64,000 nucleotides of DNA from Bacteroidales bacterium M8 (GCA_001689495.1 LUJS01000040.1:31900-95899), one strand, 5' to 3'. Numbered from the stretch's first letter, positions 34,871 through 42,360 are shown. Numbers and translations: made by a program. Notes: generated by a model from the sequence alone, not told the origin.

Positions 34871-36208
34871 ATGGCAAACAATCAACTTACATTCTCCTTT
34901 ACACCCTCGCCCAGTGGCAAGGCTAAAGGAACGTGGAGCGTAGAATGTCGCTACAAAGGCACTACCTCACCGCGCCCCTCAACTCTGATTGAGGGACTAA
35001 CCGCGCCCAGTCTTGAACACTGGGATAATAAAATTAAACGCTTTGAGGGTCGGTTAACCTCAACCGATGTGGCTAACAATGAAATTTTAGACGCGCTCCA
35101 ATCGCGTTGCAAAGAATTGTTAGACAATCCCCAAATCACAACCCCTTATGAGTTTATAGACGCGCTAAAGACTGGGAACGCGCCTAACTCCGTGCTTACT
35201 CTCTCTGATTTCATTAAGACGCTGATAGATGAGCAAAGACAAAATCCTACTTGTAACTATCAACTCTATCTGTCTTTGTTTCACAATCTATTGGGCGAAA
35301 ACCACAAACACCCAAAGGAGAAAGTAACCTATTTTGCTAAGCCAATGTGTAATGGTGTTGCGATTGCTGATACTCCGTTGACTGATGTGGGTGACGCTCA
35401 ACTATCCGATTTCGCACTATGGATTAAGACTGTCAAAGGTGGAGCAAACTATAAGAACCTAAACGCCACATTATTGCACGTTATCAATGTAGCAAAGGAA
35501 CGTGGCAAAAACAAGCAGGAGATTAGGTTTAAGTTTCGCTCTCACGCCCCTAAAAAGAGCGTTGTCAGTGTGAAACAAGATAAGGTGCTGACACTGGAGC
35601 AATTCAAGGCAATAGAGGAACTTAGCGGAACTATTATTAACCCTACTGGCTATCGTAACCGATCATTGCAGCAACTTTATTTAGACGCGGCATTGCTGAT
35701 GTACTATACCAATTCTCGCCCCGCTGATGTGCTTTTGTTTCGTTCCGATATGTTAGGAACACGCAAAGACGGTGTGACGATTTTAACCTACATTCCTTAT
35801 AAAAAGCGTTGCTATAATGTCACTGAGGCGGTAGAATTGCCACTACCTCAACAAGCAATAGAGATAATAGACCGCTACAAAAATCAAAGCACTGGCGGTT
35901 ACTTGCTCCCCTTTTCTATGAATGAAAACCACTGGGATATAACTACAGTGGACGGTAACCAAAAGTGGCGCACTGCAAGTAATGCCGTTTTTGGCAATAT
36001 CAATGCTCACTTAAAAAAAGTTGGTGCAAAGGTAGGGTTAAATTTCCCACTCTCGCTATATGCTTTTAGACGCTCTGCAATAACTACAACCGTTAATCTC
36101 AGTGGCGGTAATATTGCACTGGTGGCTAAACGTAGTGGCACAAGTGTCAAAATGATTGCTAAACACTACTATAAAGACACCGAATTGCAACCGCTCACAT
36201 TCTGTTAA
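34871..36208 (+). CDS. Tyrosine recombinase / integrase of the tRNA-Ala element
   Basis: 445 residues with an N-terminal SAM-like arm/core-binding part and a C-terminal catalytic domain: first Arg in TNSRPADVLL (about residue 285), the HxxR box reading YAFRRSAIT (His replaced by Tyr or shifted), and the nucleophile in KHYYKDTE. Such loosened boxes are usual in Bacteroidales phage- and element-type integrases. It lies next to attL and reads inward. ATG 34871 follows an A-rich stretch that can act as ribosome site in Bacteroidota. Confidence 0.9.
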   Translation: MANNQLTFSFTPSPSGKAKGTWSVECRYKGTTSPRPSTLIEGLTAPSLEHWDNKIKRFEGRLTSTDVANNEILDALQSRCKELLDNPQITTPYEFIDALKTGNAPNSVLTLSDFIKTLIDEQRQNPTCNYQLYLSLFHNLLGENHKHPKEKVTYFAKPMCNGVAIADTPLTDVGDAQLSDFALWIKTVKGGANYKNLNATLLHVINVAKERGKNKQEIRFKFRSHAPKKSVVSVKQDKVLTLEQFKAIEELSGTIINPTGYRNRSLQQLYLDAALLMYYTNSRPADVLLFRSDMLGTRKDGVTILTYIPYKKRCYNVTEAVELPLPQQAIEIIDRYKNQSTGGYLLPFSMNENHWDITTVDGNQKWRTASNAVFGNINAHLKKVGAKVGLNFPLSLYAFRRSAITTTVNLSGGNIALVAKRSGTSVKMIAKHYYKDTELQPLTFC

Positions 36209-36279
36209 TACCATTTTTAATCTCTGTGTCGGTGGCTGATACTCTCCACCAGTCACCAACACTTTATAAATCAATCACT

Positions 36280-36555
36280 ATGTCTAAATTTTTAACTCTT
36301 GATGTTTCCGCGCTCACTGGCTATGCTGTGGCGTATGATGAGGAAACTCGCACTATCTTCTATTATCATGCTGATGAGTTGCCCTCACTCACGGTATTGC
36401 GCCAAATCAAGTTACTCTACCCAAATACTACAATCGTGCTTACTGACAGCGTAGATGATGCTAAAAGATTTTTGGGTGTATGTGACGCTTTCCGCGATGT
36501 GCTGACGGTCGCAGGTGAGCCAATAGATAGAATTGGGCTTAATATTATCAACTGA
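36280..36555 (+). CDS. Short RuvC-fold-like protein
   Basis: 91 residues from ATG 36280. Its opening FLTLDVSALTGYAVAYDEET parallels the opening of the element's own resolvase (ILALDTASRITGYAIYKDGK), the first strand and turn of the RuvC/RNase-H fold with the first catalytic Asp. The rest (LPSLTVLRQIKLLYPNTTIVLTDSV) could give two more strands, but the later acidic residues needed for catalysis are absent. Possibly a regulator, a decoy, or a shortened paralogue. Separated from the integrase stop by 71 bases. Confidence 0.6.
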   Translation: MSKFLTLDVSALTGYAVAYDEETRTIFYYHADELPSLTVLRQIKLLYPNTTIVLTDSVDDAKRFLGVCDAFRDVLTVAGEPIDRIGLNIIN

Positions 36556-36649
36556 TATATTTTGCGCTGGACTGCCAAAGAGCCGTTAGACGTATTTGTT
36601 TAACGGCTCTTTCTGTGTTGATTATACTTTAAGTTTCAGCAAAAATGAT

Positions 36650-36657
36650 TAACTTTG
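36650..36657 (+). promoter_or_regulatory. Promoter -7 element (TAACTTTG)
   Basis: TAACTTTG precedes a 270-base non-coding stretch that leads to the membrane-protein gene at 36930. Confidence 0.65.
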
Positions 36658-36663
36658 CAGTGT

Positions 36664-36925
36664 CATTCAAGAGTGAATGGCATTTATAAATTTGTAGGCG
36701 TTTAGCAATAATCTTATTTCGGAAAACTGGACACTTTCACGACACTTAAAGATTTTGCGATGTGCTTACGCTCTGTTGTATATTCTCCAATATGCAATAT
36801 AGGGGCGTGGGCTGTTGCTATCCGAAAGTGTCAGGCAGTCCAGAGCCTCCGAAATAGTTTAGTTAACAGTTTCCACGCCTTTTTGTGCAACCTCAACAGC
36901 CCGATTGGAAATTGTACGGCTTTGA
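36664..36925 (+). ncRNA. Candidate structured leader or small RNA
   Basis: The stretch between the promoter and the membrane-protein gene holds a CATTCA/TGAATG hairpin near 36663, a hairpin of TTGTATATT (36776-36784) with AATATGCAA (36789-36797) and a long-range match GACACTTTC (36730-36738) with GAAAGTGTC (36824-36832). It is probably a folded 5' leader or an independent small RNA. A short open frame across it (from 36760) shows no protein features. Confidence 0.35.
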
Positions 36926-36929
36926 AAAT

Positions 36930-37568
36930 ATGGCTCTTATATTCTTAGGAATCATTTGTGGTATAGTTGTTCTTATCATGCTGTTTGGTTTGGGTGCTTA
37001 TATCATTTCATATATCAAAAAGAAAAATGATGAATATGAACAAAAGATAGAACAAGAAGCCAAAGATAAAGAAAATGCGAAACTTGAAGCCGAAAGACAA
37101 AAGGTAAAGGCACAAGCCGAAATACAATCTATGTGGGCTGAACGTGTAGCGCAGTATGGAGTGCCGACTAAACTATTTGACATTTATTCAAATCCTCTCC
37201 GAAATGTAGCAATTTACGAACCGTTGAAAATAATATTTATTAATGGCTCAAAATATGATTTCAGCAATATTTTGTCTTGCAGACTTGAAACCAAAACAAG
37301 AGTGACAAAGGGCGCTGAAACACACATATCAAAGCCCGATAGCGGAGATATGGCAATGGAGCAACTACTTTGGGGCATGGGTAAGAAATACAATGTCAAA
37401 ACTGAAACTAAAGTTATCAAAGAACCCGATAAGATTTCACATACATACATTGTATATATAGGGGTTGATGACATTTCTACACCACAACAAAAGATTACGT
37501 TCTATTCATCTGATAAGGCTAATGAACTGCTTTCAGTGATGAATATTATAATTAAACGGAATATATAA
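36930..37568 (+). CDS. Membrane-anchored protein of the integrated element
   Basis: 212 residues from ATG 36930 (MALIFLGIICGIVVLIMLFG); a GTG at 36885 in frame would add 15 residues before the helix and is less likely. One transmembrane helix is followed by a charged coiled coil (YEQKIEQEAKDKENAKLEAERQ) and a C-terminal beta-rich domain with YSNPLRNVAIYEPLKIIFIN. No known family. Resembles accessory membrane proteins of small plasmids and phages only in general shape. Confidence 0.65.
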   Translation: MALIFLGIICGIVVLIMLFGLGAYIISYIKKKNDEYEQKIEQEAKDKENAKLEAERQKVKAQAEIQSMWAERVAQYGVPTKLFDIYSNPLRNVAIYEPLKIIFINGSKYDFSNILSCRLETKTRVTKGAETHISKPDSGDMAMEQLLWGMGKKYNVKTETKVIKEPDKISHTYIVYIGVDDISTPQQKITFYSSDKANELLSVMNIIIKRNI

Positions 37569-37573
37569 CGTGA

Positions 37574-37614
37574 AAAGACCGTACAAGCGTGTCAAACATG
37601 TTGGTACGGCCTTT
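37574..37614 (+). terminator. Terminator-like hairpin
   Basis: AAAGACCGTAC (37574-37584) pairs with GTACGGCCTTT (37604-37614, one mismatch), followed by GTTGTTTG. It lies between converging genes. Confidence 0.6.
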
Positions 37615-37645
37615 GTTGTTTGTGTCTGAGACGGTTTTATATAGT

Positions 37646-38173
37646 TTATTTGCACGTTGGGTGACGCACTGGGATTTTGTATGCCCTTAGATAGGTTATA
37701 AGTATTCCTATTGCGTCGGCTTCGTCATTGCTCTTGTTTCCGTTTCTGTCAGTACCGAGGGTGTACCCCAGTCTTTCAACCGATCTAATCATACGCGCTT
37801 TTTGTTCATCTCGCGTCATTGTTCGGTGTGTCGCGTTGGCGGTTGTATATCCCCACATTTCACGCTTGGCTTTACGCGGGTCTATTAGATATATTGGAGT
37901 GGCAGTTTTCTCACTGATGAGGTGCAATACTCCGTGGCACTGGCTAAGTTTGTCAAATGCGCTTTGTAGCCGTGTGTCTTGGCTTTTGTAAATATTTTCT
38001 GCTACTATTTGTGTGGCTTGGCTCTTTTTCAGTGCAGATGTAATTCTGTGCTCTAAGTCGGAAAATGGTTGTTTTTGGTCTATTTTCCATGCGCCACTAT
38101 CTGTAATTTTTCCGTCTTTATAAATTGCGTAACCAGTTATCCTACTGGCTGTGTCTAATGCTAAGATTATCAT
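37646..38173 (-). CDS. RuvC-like Holliday-junction resolvase
   Basis: 175 residues, the RuvC length. Catalytic acidic residues are in order: ILALDTAS (first Asp, residue 6), IVAENIY (Glu), and the C-terminal pair in NDEADAIGI. Resolves four-way junctions, useful for an element that replicates and recombines; many phages and plasmids bring their own. Its relation to the short protein at 36280 is discussed there. Confidence 0.9.
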   Translation of the reverse strand: MIILALDTASRITGYAIYKDGKITDSGAWKIDQKQPFSDLEHRITSALKKSQATQIVAENIYKSQDTRLQSAFDKLSQCHGVLHLISEKTATPIYLIDPRKAKREMWGYTTANATHRTMTRDEQKARMIRSVERLGYTLGTDRNGNKSNDEADAIGILITYLRAYKIPVRHPTCK

Positions 38174-38314
38174 TATAGATTATGTTGTATTAGAATATTG
38201 TACTACAATATTTTTATTATTAATGGGGCTATATTTAGATGAATTTATATCACTGGTTAATTATCCTAATATTCAATAGGTTATAAGTATATATGCCAAA
38301 TATCCATAACCGTC

Positions 38315-38427
38315 AACCGTGTAACGTATAGTTTTACACACTACTGTGTAAAATACCATACTTTTTTACACACAACCGTGTAATGTATAGGTTTACACAG
38401 TACTGGGTAACTTATAGGTTTACACGG
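38315..38427. repeat. Four iteron-like repeats (putative replication origin)
   Basis: Four units of about 27-33 bases lie end to end: starts at 38315, 38341, 38374 and 38401. Units 1, 3 and 4 share GTGTAA or GGGTAA, TATAG and TTTTACAC or TTTACAC, each an imperfect palindrome of GTGTAA and TTACAC; unit 2 has the same ends with a longer middle. The last unit runs into the 3' end of the winged-helix gene (stop at 38420-38422). This is the arrangement of iteron plasmid origins. Confidence 0.75.
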
Positions 38428-38914
38428 TTAAGTGGTACTTATCAATCGCCCTTTGCCAGTCTTGTGACTGGGTTTTGTAAATGTCTGTCGCTAACTGGGC
38501 GTTGCTGGGCGTTGCAAATTCCCTAATCTTTTGTAGATTGACGATTACAGTTGTGCGATGTGATTTGCTCCGTCCGTTGTCTTTTGCTATCCAGCCATTT
38601 GCGACAAGCCAATTTATTGCATTGTTGACTGTCTTAGAATTAATTGGCTTAGTAGTATAAGGGGGTGTTATTTCCTCTGCCAGTTTACGCGCTGACACCT
38701 CAACCGTTATATTGCTATCATCAATAAAATTGCTCTCTCTTTGCGTATATTCACAAAGTAAGGCTAACAGTGTGGCGGTGTGTTTGGGCGGTTTTTCCTT
38801 TTTAGGCAATTCCTCAAAGAATGTAACTAAGCGACTACAAAAACCAATTGGCATACGCGCCCAGTTACTCCCAGTTGATATTACCTCTTTTGACCGTTTG
38901 TTATTCTTTACCAT
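38420..38914 (-). CDS. Winged-helix protein, putative replication initiator
   Basis: 164 residues. The central part (SARKLAEEITPPYTTKPINS followed by KTVNNAINWLVANGWIAKD) is a winged-helix DNA-binding fold; the rest is helical. Its gene shares a TAATG junction with the upstream winged-helix gene and ends inside the iteron array, so by analogy with Rep proteins of iteron plasmids it may bind those repeats. It is shorter than classical RepB/Rep_3 proteins, which have two winged helices; here two adjacent genes may each give one. Confidence 0.6.
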   Translation of the reverse strand: MVKNNKRSKEVISTGSNWARMPIGFCSRLVTFFEELPKKEKPPKHTATLLALLCEYTQRESNFIDDSNITVEVSARKLAEEITPPYTTKPINSKTVNNAINWLVANGWIAKDNGRSKSHRTTVIVNLQKIREFATPSNAQLATDIYKTQSQDWQRAIDKYHLTV

Positions 38915-39210
38915 TACTGGGCGGTATTGGTGATTAGCTTTTGAACTGGGTAACGCTTAATTCTGTACGTTACCCCAAATATACGCGCTTGCATTTCGCG
39001 TGTGATATATCCCAATTGCTCTAAGGCTCTCCAGTATTGCATTACTGTTGGGTGTGAGATTTTCACGCCTTTTTCTTTGAGTTCCTTTGTGAGTTCCATA
39101 ACTGGAACAGAAACGGTGTAGCCGTAACCCATTTTATTTAGAGTTATCAAGAATTGCACGGCTCGTTTTTCTAAAAGGGTTGAAGGTTCTCTAAATGCTT
39201 TATTTCGCAT
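38914..39210 (-). CDS. Winged-helix protein, partner of the putative initiator
   Basis: 98 residues with a clear winged helix (VPVMELTKELKEKGVKISHP then TVMQYWRALEQLGYITRE and a beta wing). It overlaps the next gene by one base (stop TAA and ATG share a base), suggesting a fixed ratio of both products. Together they look like the two halves of a Rep_3-type initiator. Upstream non-coding DNA extends for about 800 bases. Confidence 0.65.
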   Translation of the reverse strand: MRNKAFREPSTLLEKRAVQFLITLNKMGYGYTVSVPVMELTKELKEKGVKISHPTVMQYWRALEQLGYITREMQARIFGVTYRIKRYPVQKLITNTAQ

Positions 39211-40012
39211 ATTTCGTTATGATACCATTTTTTGCAAAGGGTGGGTTGTGCTCCCTTATTGTTGGTATTCGTAGACGAATAGAGATTTTTTGAATTTGAT
39301 GTTTAATATTTTTCGGCAAAACTTAATCGTTTATCTCTGAGTGTCTATAATTTGCCGTTCCTTTAATACGTTTTGTTAGGTCAAAAGTGAAAGAAAATTG
39401 ATTAGCTGAATATCTCAGTAGGTCAATTCTACCAGTGGAATATGACTGAAAATAACCGATGTGGAAGTTTATATAACTCTGTACCCCATTTGATGTATTG
39501 TATTGCTTGGTTTTAGCTAATAGTCAATAAATTACTGTTTTCAGTTTGTCAATGACTGAAAATAAGCCTCTTTTTGCTCTCTATGATACTGTATGTTTGT
39601 AGGGCCTTTTGTTGCACTCTCTGATGATGTCTAAAAAACGAGATTGAGAAAATAGGGTCGGACTATACACACGGACACCGCACCACAAGGCACACCCTCC
39701 CAGTTCTTTTTTATTCTCTTTGGCGGTCTGTGGCTCTATTTATGTGTTTTCTCTTTAGATAGTCTGTTGATGAGGATGTCCGCTCAATGGACAACCTTTA
39801 AGGCTCTTCACTATAAAAGTACCAAAATAGCGGTAATTGTTCGGGGATTTTGTTTGATTGACTGAGGGTTACAAAATCTGTTAGGCCGAATTAAAAAAAT
39901 ATTTCGCCTAATTGCCTAAAAATTTTGTTCTCTAATCTTGCCAAACTTTTAATTTATTTCGTTAACTTTGCCGATGAAAATAACCGCGCTTTGAGTAGCG
40001 AGATAAGGTTAC
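39211..40012. other. Non-coding AT-rich stretch before attR
   Basis: No protein gene is visible. It contains repeated ATGACTGAAAATAA copies near 39439 and 39552, an inverted AGGCGAAAT-type arm near 39890, and a promoter-like TAACTTTG at 39963-39970 directed toward attR. It may hold control sites or a transfer origin, but nothing distinctive can be assigned. Confidence 0.4.
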
Positions 40013-40033
40013 TTTGTTAGACATTTTTGTTAG
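40013..40033. repeat. Right pair of TTTGTTAG direct repeats (arm-type sites)
   Basis: TTTGTTAG at 40013-40020 and 40026-40033, 13 bases apart and in the same orientation as the left pair at 34789-34809; 66 bases from attR. Confidence 0.7.
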
Positions 40034-40098
40034 CGCCTCTAATAGTTGCAGAGATAAGACGCTGATAATATAAGGTTTATGAGTTAAGCGAGTGAATA

Positions 40099-40112
40099 CC
40101 GCTATACTCCAC
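40099..40112. other. attR core
   Basis: CCGCTATACTCCAC, identical to attL at 34625-34638; beyond it the sequence CACCAAAGGCGAATCGAG continues into what must be the tRNA's original terminator. Confidence 0.85.
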
Positions 40113-40157
40113 CACCAAAGGCGAATCGAGAATCTCGGTTCGCTTTTTTGTCATATC
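40100..40157 (+). repeat. 58-bp direct repeat, copy 1: displaced tRNA 3' end and terminator
   Basis: Identical over 58 bases to 41573-41630. It contains the tRNA 3' end, then a terminator hairpin (40121-40129 with 40135-40143, one G-U) and a run of six T. Before the element entered, this would have been the tRNA-Ala terminator. Confidence 0.9.
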
Positions 40158-40177
40158 GTTATAAATGACTATATTTG
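40147..40177 (+). promoter_or_regulatory. Promoter of toxin-antitoxin module 1 (TTTG-N19-TATATTTG)
   Basis: TTTG at 40147-40150 is the end of the terminator T-run, exactly 19 bases before TATATTTG at 40170-40177. The ATG at 40184 lies seven bases after the -7 element, so the mRNA has no or almost no leader. Confidence 0.85.
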
Positions 40178-40183
40178 CGGCGT

Positions 40184-40483
40184 ATGAAACTGATAGAAAT
40201 GAACATCGACAAGATCATAGCCCTGTGCAAGAAGTACAAGGTCGCCAAACTGTGGGTGTTCGGCTCAATCCTCACCCCCCGTTTCAACGACCACAGCGAC
40301 GTAGACTTCTCGGTGATCTTTCACTACGATCAGATTCAAGACCTGTTCGTCACCTTCTTTGACTTCATTGACGAACTGCAACTCCTGCTGGGACGCAAGG
40401 TAGATCTGGTAGATGAAACCGCCATCAAAAACACCATCTTCCGCCGCGAACTCGACAACACGAAACATTTGATATATGGATGA
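40184..40483 (+). CDS. MNT-type nucleotidyltransferase antitoxin (MntA-like), module 1
   Basis: 99 residues from ATG 40184; a start at 40175 would fall inside the promoter. The minimal nucleotidyltransferase motif GSILTPRFNDHSDVDFSV gives GSx10DxD, and a third acidic residue follows in KVDLVDE. MntA proteins neutralise HepT by adding AMP to the toxin. The first 44 residues differ from the second module at one position only, the rest is much more different. Overlaps the toxin gene by eight bases. Confidence 0.85.
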   Translation: MKLIEMNIDKIIALCKKYKVAKLWVFGSILTPRFNDHSDVDFSVIFHYDQIQDLFVTFFDFIDELQLLLGRKVDLVDETAIKNTIFRRELDNTKHLIYG

Positions 40484-40829
40484 GCAAATTCTGAAATCGC
40501 TTAACGATATACTCGGATCAATCGAGAATATCGAATTGTTTTGCTCTACCCGACCAAAAGAATTCAAGACTTTCTGCGACGACATCTGTTTTCGGAGCGC
40601 CGTTCAATGGGAAATTGCCATAATCGGCGAAGCCATGAATCGTATCCTGAAAATCTATCCTGAAATACCGATCACATCAGCGCGCAGGATAGTCAACACC
40701 CGCAACTATCTCATACACGGATACGACAGCCTCAGGGAAGATTTGATCTGGGCAATCGTAATAAACCATCTGCCCATATTAAAGGCCGAGGTTACAAAAC
40801 TCATCGAATCCGCACAGGAAGTCCGATAA
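40476..40829 (+). CDS. HEPN-domain RNase toxin (HepT-like, DUF86), module 1
   Basis: 117 residues, helical. The HEPN motif Rx4HxY reads RNYLIHGY, the RNase site of HepT toxins; IGEAMNRILKIYPEI and TSARRIVNTRN are family hallmarks. Its ATG overlaps the antitoxin stop. Cytoplasmic, probably cleaving tRNA or mRNA when not adenylylated. Confidence 0.85.
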   Translation: MDEQILKSLNDILGSIENIELFCSTRPKEFKTFCDDICFRSAVQWEIAIIGEAMNRILKIYPEIPITSARRIVNTRNYLIHGYDSLREDLIWAIVINHLPILKAEVTKLIESAQEVR

Positions 40830-40872
40830 TCTCAACACCGGTGAATTCAGACCAAAATCCAGAGTTCGCTGT

Positions 40873-40903
40873 TTTGCCATATCATTATAAATGATTATAT
40901 TTG
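40873..40903 (+). promoter_or_regulatory. Promoter of toxin-antitoxin module 2 (TTTG-N19-TATATTTG)
   Basis: TTTG at 40873-40876 and TATATTTG at 40896-40903 again 19 bases apart; ATG 40910 follows after six bases, so again a leaderless mRNA. The stretch TTCGCTnTTTTGCCATATC shows it is a copy of the module 1 control region. Confidence 0.85.
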
Positions 40904-40909
40904 CGGCGC

Positions 40910-41221
40910 ATGAAGCTGATAGAAATGAACATCGAAAAGATTATAGCCCTGTGCAAGAAGTACAAGGTCGCCAAACTGTGGGTGTTCGGCTCAATCCTCA
41001 CGCCCCGCTTCAACGACCACAGCGACGTAGACTTCTCGGTAGATTTCGATGCCGAGACCATAAGACGCGAAGGTCTCGACTGGGCTGACATATTCTTCGA
41101 CTTCATGCACGAACTTGAAGACCTCTTCGGCAGACGCATAGACCTCGTATGCGACGACGCTGTGAAGAATAAATACTTCCGTGAAGAACTTGACAGAACA
41201 AAGCAACTCATATATGGATGA
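40910..41221 (+). CDS. MNT-type nucleotidyltransferase antitoxin (MntA-like), module 2
   Basis: 103 residues. Residues 1-44, with the GSx10DxD motif, are nearly identical to module 1 in both protein and DNA; after DVDFSV the two diverge sharply, here with a DFDAETIRREGLDWADIFFDF insert. The partner-facing half is thus different while the catalytic half is shared. Stop overlaps the toxin ATG by eight bases. Confidence 0.85.
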   Translation: MKLIEMNIEKIIALCKKYKVAKLWVFGSILTPRFNDHSDVDFSVDFDAETIRREGLDWADIFFDFMHELEDLFGRRIDLVCDDAVKNKYFREELDRTKQLIYG

Positions 41222-41558
41222 ATCAATAAGGAAGTACCTTGAAGACATGCTCCAAGCGATTTCCGAAATTGAAATGGCTGAAGAACGGTTTGGCCGTCAA
41301 TACTCTATTTTCGAAAACGATGTAATTTTCCGAAAATTCATAGAGCGCAATATTGAAATTTTAGGAGAGGCCATGAATCGTATTTTGAAAATCCAGCCTG
41401 ATGTCAACATTACATCATCACGTAAGATTGTTGACACACGCAACTACGTCATACACGCATACGATTCGCTTAAACCCGATATTCTTTGGGCCATTGTAAT
41501 CAACCATATTCCACGTCTGAAATCAGATATTCTGCAACTCATCGAAACCCATAGGTAA
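41214..41558 (+). CDS. HEPN-domain RNase toxin (HepT-like, DUF86), module 2
   Basis: 114 residues from ATG 41214 (MDESIRKYLEDML); a frame open further upstream lies inside the antitoxin gene. The HEPN motif reads RNYVIHAY. Compared with module 1 the middle differs, but IGEAMNRILKIQPDVNITSSRKIV is conserved as ILGEAMNRILKI. Confidence 0.85.
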   Translation: MDESIRKYLEDMLQAISEIEMAEERFGRQYSIFENDVIFRKFIERNIEILGEAMNRILKIQPDVNITSSRKIVDTRNYVIHAYDSLKPDILWAIVINHIPRLKSDILQLIETHR

Positions 41559-41572
41559 GTCTGATATATTAT

Positions 41573-41630
41573 CGCTATACTCCACCACCAAAGGCGAATC
41601 GAGAATCTCGGTTCGCTTTTTTGTCATATC
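41573..41630 (+). repeat. 58-bp direct repeat, copy 2: second tRNA terminator remnant
   Basis: Exact copy of 40100-40157 at a distance of 1473 bases, starting with the last 13 bases of the att core (CGCTATACTCCAC) and ending after the T-run. The two toxin-antitoxin modules lie exactly between the copies. Confidence 0.9.
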
Positions 41631-41704
41631 CACACCTCGGTCATTAAAAAACATTTTCAGGAGGGCACACGTTATTACCTGACAAGCCATAAACTACAAC
41701 CGAC

Positions 41705-42271
41705 ATGAAAAAAGAAATAACCACACGCACCATCATCGCTCCGCAGCCCGTACTCATCATCGCCACTTACGACAAAGACGGCGTGGCCGATGCCATGAAC
41801 GTGGCTTGGGGCGGACAATGCTGGGACAACGAGGTGGCACTCAACATCTCGGCCAACCACAAGACCACCGAAAACATGCGCCTCAACAAGGCTTTCACGC
41901 TCAGCATCGGCACAGTGTCGCTGCTCGGCCAGTCTGACTATTACGGCATCGTCTCGGGCAAGAAGGTCAACAAGGTCGACCACCTCGGCATGAAGACCTC
42001 GCGCGCCCTGAAGGTCAACGCCCCCATCCTCGAAGACTATCCCCTGACGATGGAGTGCGAGATCATCTCCATGACCGACAACGGCGACGAGGGCGTCAGG
42101 GTCGTGGCACGCATAGTCCGCACCATCGCAGACGACTCCGTCCTCAACGCCGACGGCAAGGTCGACTACACCCTGCTCGACCCCATCATGTACGACTCCG
42201 AGACCCACGCCTACTATGGCCTCGGCGCCAAGAAAGGCCAAGCCTTCCACGACGGCGCCGCCCTCAAATAA
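41705..42271 (+). CDS. Flavin reductase family protein
   Basis: 188 residues. The split-barrel flavin-binding pattern is seen: PQPVLIIATYDKDGVADAMNVAWGG at the N terminus, ISANHKTTENMRLNKAFTLSIG, and a late HAYYGLGAKKGQAF. It would reduce or bind FMN with NAD(P)H. Length is normal for the family. A single gene; the flanking stretches hold the tRNA-terminator copy and a small remnant. Confidence 0.85.
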   Translation: MKKEITTRTIIAPQPVLIIATYDKDGVADAMNVAWGGQCWDNEVALNISANHKTTENMRLNKAFTLSIGTVSLLGQSDYYGIVSGKKVNKVDHLGMKTSRALKVNAPILEDYPLTMECEIISMTDNGDEGVRVVARIVRTIADDSVLNADGKVDYTLLDPIMYDSETHAYYGLGAKKGQAFHDGAALK

Positions 42272-42348
42272 CCCTCCGGAGATACCACCACGCACAAGCC
42301 CGACTGCCCCCTTGTAGCCGGGCTATTTATTTATTGCGGAATAATCAC

Positions 42349-42356
42349 TATCTTTG
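42349..42356 (+). promoter_or_regulatory. Promoter -7 element (TATCTTTG)
   Basis: TATCTTTG ends four bases before ATG 42361, so it would give a leaderless mRNA for the short frame there. Confidence 0.6.
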
Positions 42357-42360
42357 CGCC

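Larger units (their letters stand above)
34625..40112. mobile_element. 5.5-kb AT-rich integrated element in the tRNA-Ala 3' end
   Basis: The 14-base sequence CCGCTATACTCCAC, the tRNA 3' end plus one base, is repeated exactly at 40099-40112, and everything between is much more AT-rich than the flanks. The cargo is an integrase, a short RuvC-like protein, a membrane protein, a RuvC-like resolvase, two winged-helix proteins with iterons, and paired TTTGTTAG sites at both ends. No capsid, terminase or relaxase gene is seen, so it looks like a small integrating plasmid-like or satellite element rather than a phage. Confidence 0.85.

Noticed and set aside
34625..40112. Integrated element considered as a prophage
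   Set aside because: No capsid, portal, tail, terminase or lysis gene; iterons and initiator-like genes point to a plasmid-like element.
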